Assembly: GCF_040049295.1 (NCBI RefSeq)
Contig: NZ_JBDZDQ010000003.1
Coordinates: forward strand, 434,001-498,000
Source: Sphingomonas sp. KR3-1
GTDB lineage: Bacteria; Pseudomonadota; Alphaproteobacteria; Sphingomonadales; Sphingomonadaceae
Reading direction: 5' to 3'
Length of the DNA: 64,000 nt
Positions 62,426 through 64,000 of this stretch are shown piece by piece. Position 1 is the stretch's first letter; each line of letters starts with the position of its first letter. Below the pieces are notes generated by a model. That model saw only the letters and a list, made by a program, of their open reading frames with translations, was not told where the DNA came from and did no database searches. Both the position numbers and the translations under genes were made by a program.

Positions 62426-63145
62426 ATGACGGAAACGCCGCACCTCCTGCTCGTCGAGGACGAGCGCTCGATCCGCGAGCCGCTCGCGCAATATCTCACC
62501 AGGCAGGGCTTCCGGATCACCCAGGCCGGCGATGCCGAGGGCGCCCGCGCCCGCATGGCCGCCTATGCGATCGATCTCGTCGTGCTCGACATCATGATGC
62601 CCGGCGAGGACGGGCTGTCGCTCTGCCGCCATATCCGCGAGACCAGCGAGACGCCGGTCATCCTGCTCACCGCGCGCGGCGAGGAGACCGATCGCATCGT
62701 CGGGCTCGAGATGGGCGCCGACGATTATGTCGTGAAGCCCTTCTCCCCGCGCGAGCTCGCCGCCCGGATCAAGGTGGTGCTGCGCCGCCTCCAGGCCGGC
62801 GGCGTCCGCCAGCACGCCCCCGATGCCGGCAGCTTCGCCTTTGCCGGCTGGGTGCTCAAGACCGGCGAGCGCGCGTTGGTCGATCGCGAGGGCGTCTCGG
62901 TCCCGCTGTCCACCGGCGAGTACAGCCTGCTCCACGCCCTGGTCACCCGCCCGCGCGCCGTGCTCACCCGCGACCAGCTGCTCGACCTGACACAGGGCCG
63001 CGAGGCCGCCGCCTTCGATCGCGCGATCGACAACCAGGTCAGCCGCTTGCGCAAGAAGATCGAGCCCGATCCCAAGAACCCCGCGATCATCAAGACCGTG
63101 TGGGGCGGCGGCTACACGCTGGCTGCGGAAGTGACGCGGCTTTGA
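62426..63145 (+). CDS. OmpR-family response regulator
   Basis: 239 residues from ATG 62426 (or 246 from ATG 62405; neither has a strong ribosome site). N-terminal receiver: acidic pocket LLLVEDERS, phosphoryl-acceptor Asp in VVLDIMMPGEDG, Thr in ILLTARGEE, Lys in VVKPFSPRE. C-terminal winged helix with LLHALVTRPRAVLTRDQLLD and DNQVSRLRKKIEPD. Followed by a histidine kinase gene, so a two-component pair, resembling OmpR or PhoP-type regulators. The signal is unknown. Confidence 0.95.
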   Translation: MTETPHLLLVEDERSIREPLAQYLTRQGFRITQAGDAEGARARMAAYAIDLVVLDIMMPGEDGLSLCRHIRETSETPVILLTARGEETDRIVGLEMGADDYVVKPFSPRELAARIKVVLRRLQAGGVRQHAPDAGSFAFAGWVLKTGERALVDREGVSVPLSTGEYSLLHALVTRPRAVLTRDQLLDLTQGREAAAFDRAIDNQVSRLRKKIEPDPKNPAIIKTVWGGGYTLAAEVTRL

Positions 63146-63164
63146 GCGGTGCCCGGCCGCCGAT

Positions 63165-63284
63165 CTCCCTCTCCCCCTCGGGAAGAGGGTCGGGGAGAGG
63201 GGCAGTGTGTCTTGATCCGCGAACCGCAGGGCGCGCCGCACCCTCCTGCCCCTCTCCAAACCCTCTTCCCGAGGGGGAGAGGGC
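63165..63284. repeat. Inverted pair of CCCTCTCC palindromes
   Basis: CTCCCTCTCCCCCTCGGGAA GAGGGTCGGGGAGAGG is mirrored by CCTCTCCAAACCCTCTTCCC GAGGGGGAGAGGG. It separates the response regulator from its kinase and ends about 20 bases before the kinase GTG. Confidence 0.85.
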
Positions 63285-63305
63285 TTTTGCGGCAGGCGAA
63301 CGGAG

Positions 63306-64000
63306 GTGACCCGCCTCTTCCCCCGCTCGCTCCCCGGCCAGATCGCCCTCCTCGTCGCGGTCGCGCTGTTCGTCGCGCAGGCGATCAGTTTCGGCCTGCT
63401 CGTCCGCGAGCGCCAGAATGCGCGCTTCGCCCAGGTGATCGTCCCCACCGTCACCCGGCTTATCGACGCCGCCGAGCGGCTCGGCACCCCGGTCAATCCG
63501 CGCCCCGAGCCGCCCGGCGGCGGCCCGGACCGTCGCGAGGGCCGCGAGGCGCGCCGCCTGGCCCGTGGCCGGGTCGATCTCGTCCCCGCCAATCCGATCC
63601 CGGTCGAGCTCGAGCGCCGCGGCGATGTCGAGAGCGATCTGCGCCGCGGGCTCACCGATGGCGGCGTCCAGGTCGGCCAGGTCATCGCCGTGGTCCGCCC
63701 GATCGATGCCAACCGCCCGATCCTCAAGCGCATGGACCCGGCCCGCGCCGATCGCCTCCGCCGCCTCGGCGCCGAGCTGATGGTCGCGGTCGAGCTGCCC
63801 GGCAAGGGCTGGCTCTCGCTCAGCTCGGCCTGGCCGCGCTCCGAGCGCGCGCTGATCTGGCAGCTGCTCGCGCAGACCTTGATCCTCTACATCGTCGTGC
63901 TCGTGCCGGTGCTCGTCGCCGGCCACCGCATCGCCCGCCCGTTGCGCAAGCTCGCCGAGGCGACCCGCGCCTTCCATCCGAACGACGGCGCAGACCCGGT
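63306..64000 (+). CDS. Sensor histidine kinase, N-terminal part (cut by window edge)
   Basis: About 231 residues visible from a GTG at 63306. First transmembrane helix GQIALLVAVALFVAQAISFG, a periplasmic sensor of about 150 residues rich in Arg and Pro, second helix LLAQTLILYIVVLVPVLVAG, and the beginning of a HAMP domain (RIARPLRKLAEATRAF). Catalytic domains lie beyond the window. Probably partner of the upstream OmpR-type regulator. Confidence 0.85.
   Translation, partial: MTRLFPRSLPGQIALLVAVALFVAQAISFGLLVRERQNARFAQVIVPTVTRLIDAAERLGTPVNPRPEPPGGGPDRREGREARRLARGRVDLVPANPIPVELERRGDVESDLRRGLTDGGVQVGQVIAVVRPIDANRPILKRMDPARADRLRRLGAELMVAVELPGKGWLSLSSAWPRSERALIWQLLAQTLILYIVVLVPVLVAGHRIARPLRKLAEATRAFHPNDGADP

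Overview
The window looks like chromosomal DNA from a sphingomonad (Sphingomonadaceae, Alphaproteobacteria). The reasons are uniformly high GC, many ATGA/GTGA stop-start overlaps, a nuo operon with extra small genes, a tkt-gap-pgk cluster, the zapA / 6S RNA / fthC arrangement, a TonB-dependent receptor with an EIVVTA-type TonB box, and heavy investment in acyl-CoA metabolism. No rRNA, CRISPR array, transposase or prophage was seen.

Layout. 1-10311 (minus strand) is the complex I operon nuoA-B-C-D-E-F-G-H-I-J, with nuoJ cut by the window edge and four non-nuo genes tucked between subunits. 10495-14534 (minus) holds an inositol monophosphatase, elongation factor P, an M23 peptidase, an L,D-transpeptidase and ThiE. 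14643-26063 holds a DUF805 protein, an O-methyltransferase, a quinol-monooxygenase-like protein, class I aldolase, an MFS exporter, a TlpA-like thioredoxin, a chemotaxis receptor and then tkt-gap-[FkbM methyltransferase]-pgk. 26237-31000 holds zapA, a 6S RNA candidate, fthC, two tRNA-Asp copies, an AI-2E transporter and a DUF2971 protein. 31032-32827 holds glpK and a small GIY-YIG nuclease flanked by palindromic repeats.

32965-47711 and 55475-61723 are two blocks of acyl-CoA catabolism: two acyl-CoA synthetases, five acyl-CoA dehydrogenases (two large/small pairs plus one ACAD11-like enzyme), a FadJ-type bifunctional enzyme, two thioesterases, an APH-type kinase, a zinc alcohol dehydrogenase, an SDR and a serine hydrolase. 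They probably activate and shorten unusual fatty, terpenoid or hydroxy acids. A tandem two-HTH TetR regulator is divergent from the ACAD11-like gene.

Between the two blocks (49130-55240) lies the accessory part: a lower-GC KAP-family P-loop NTPase, a small secreted protein with a disrupted start, a 395-residue protein joining a hydrophobic helical domain to three ChW-like repeats, and a TonB-dependent receptor. The window ends with an EF-hand protein, an OmpR-type response regulator and the N-terminal part of its histidine kinase.

The strongest leads are the ChW-repeat/hydrophobic-helix protein, the GIY-YIG nuclease embedded in a dispersed palindrome family that has also been recruited as the GlpK C-terminus, the split ACAD11-like kinase/dehydrogenase operon, the KAP NTPase islet and the FkbM methyltransferase inside the glycolytic operon. 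Coordinates of promoters, terminators and the 6S RNA are estimates by eye.
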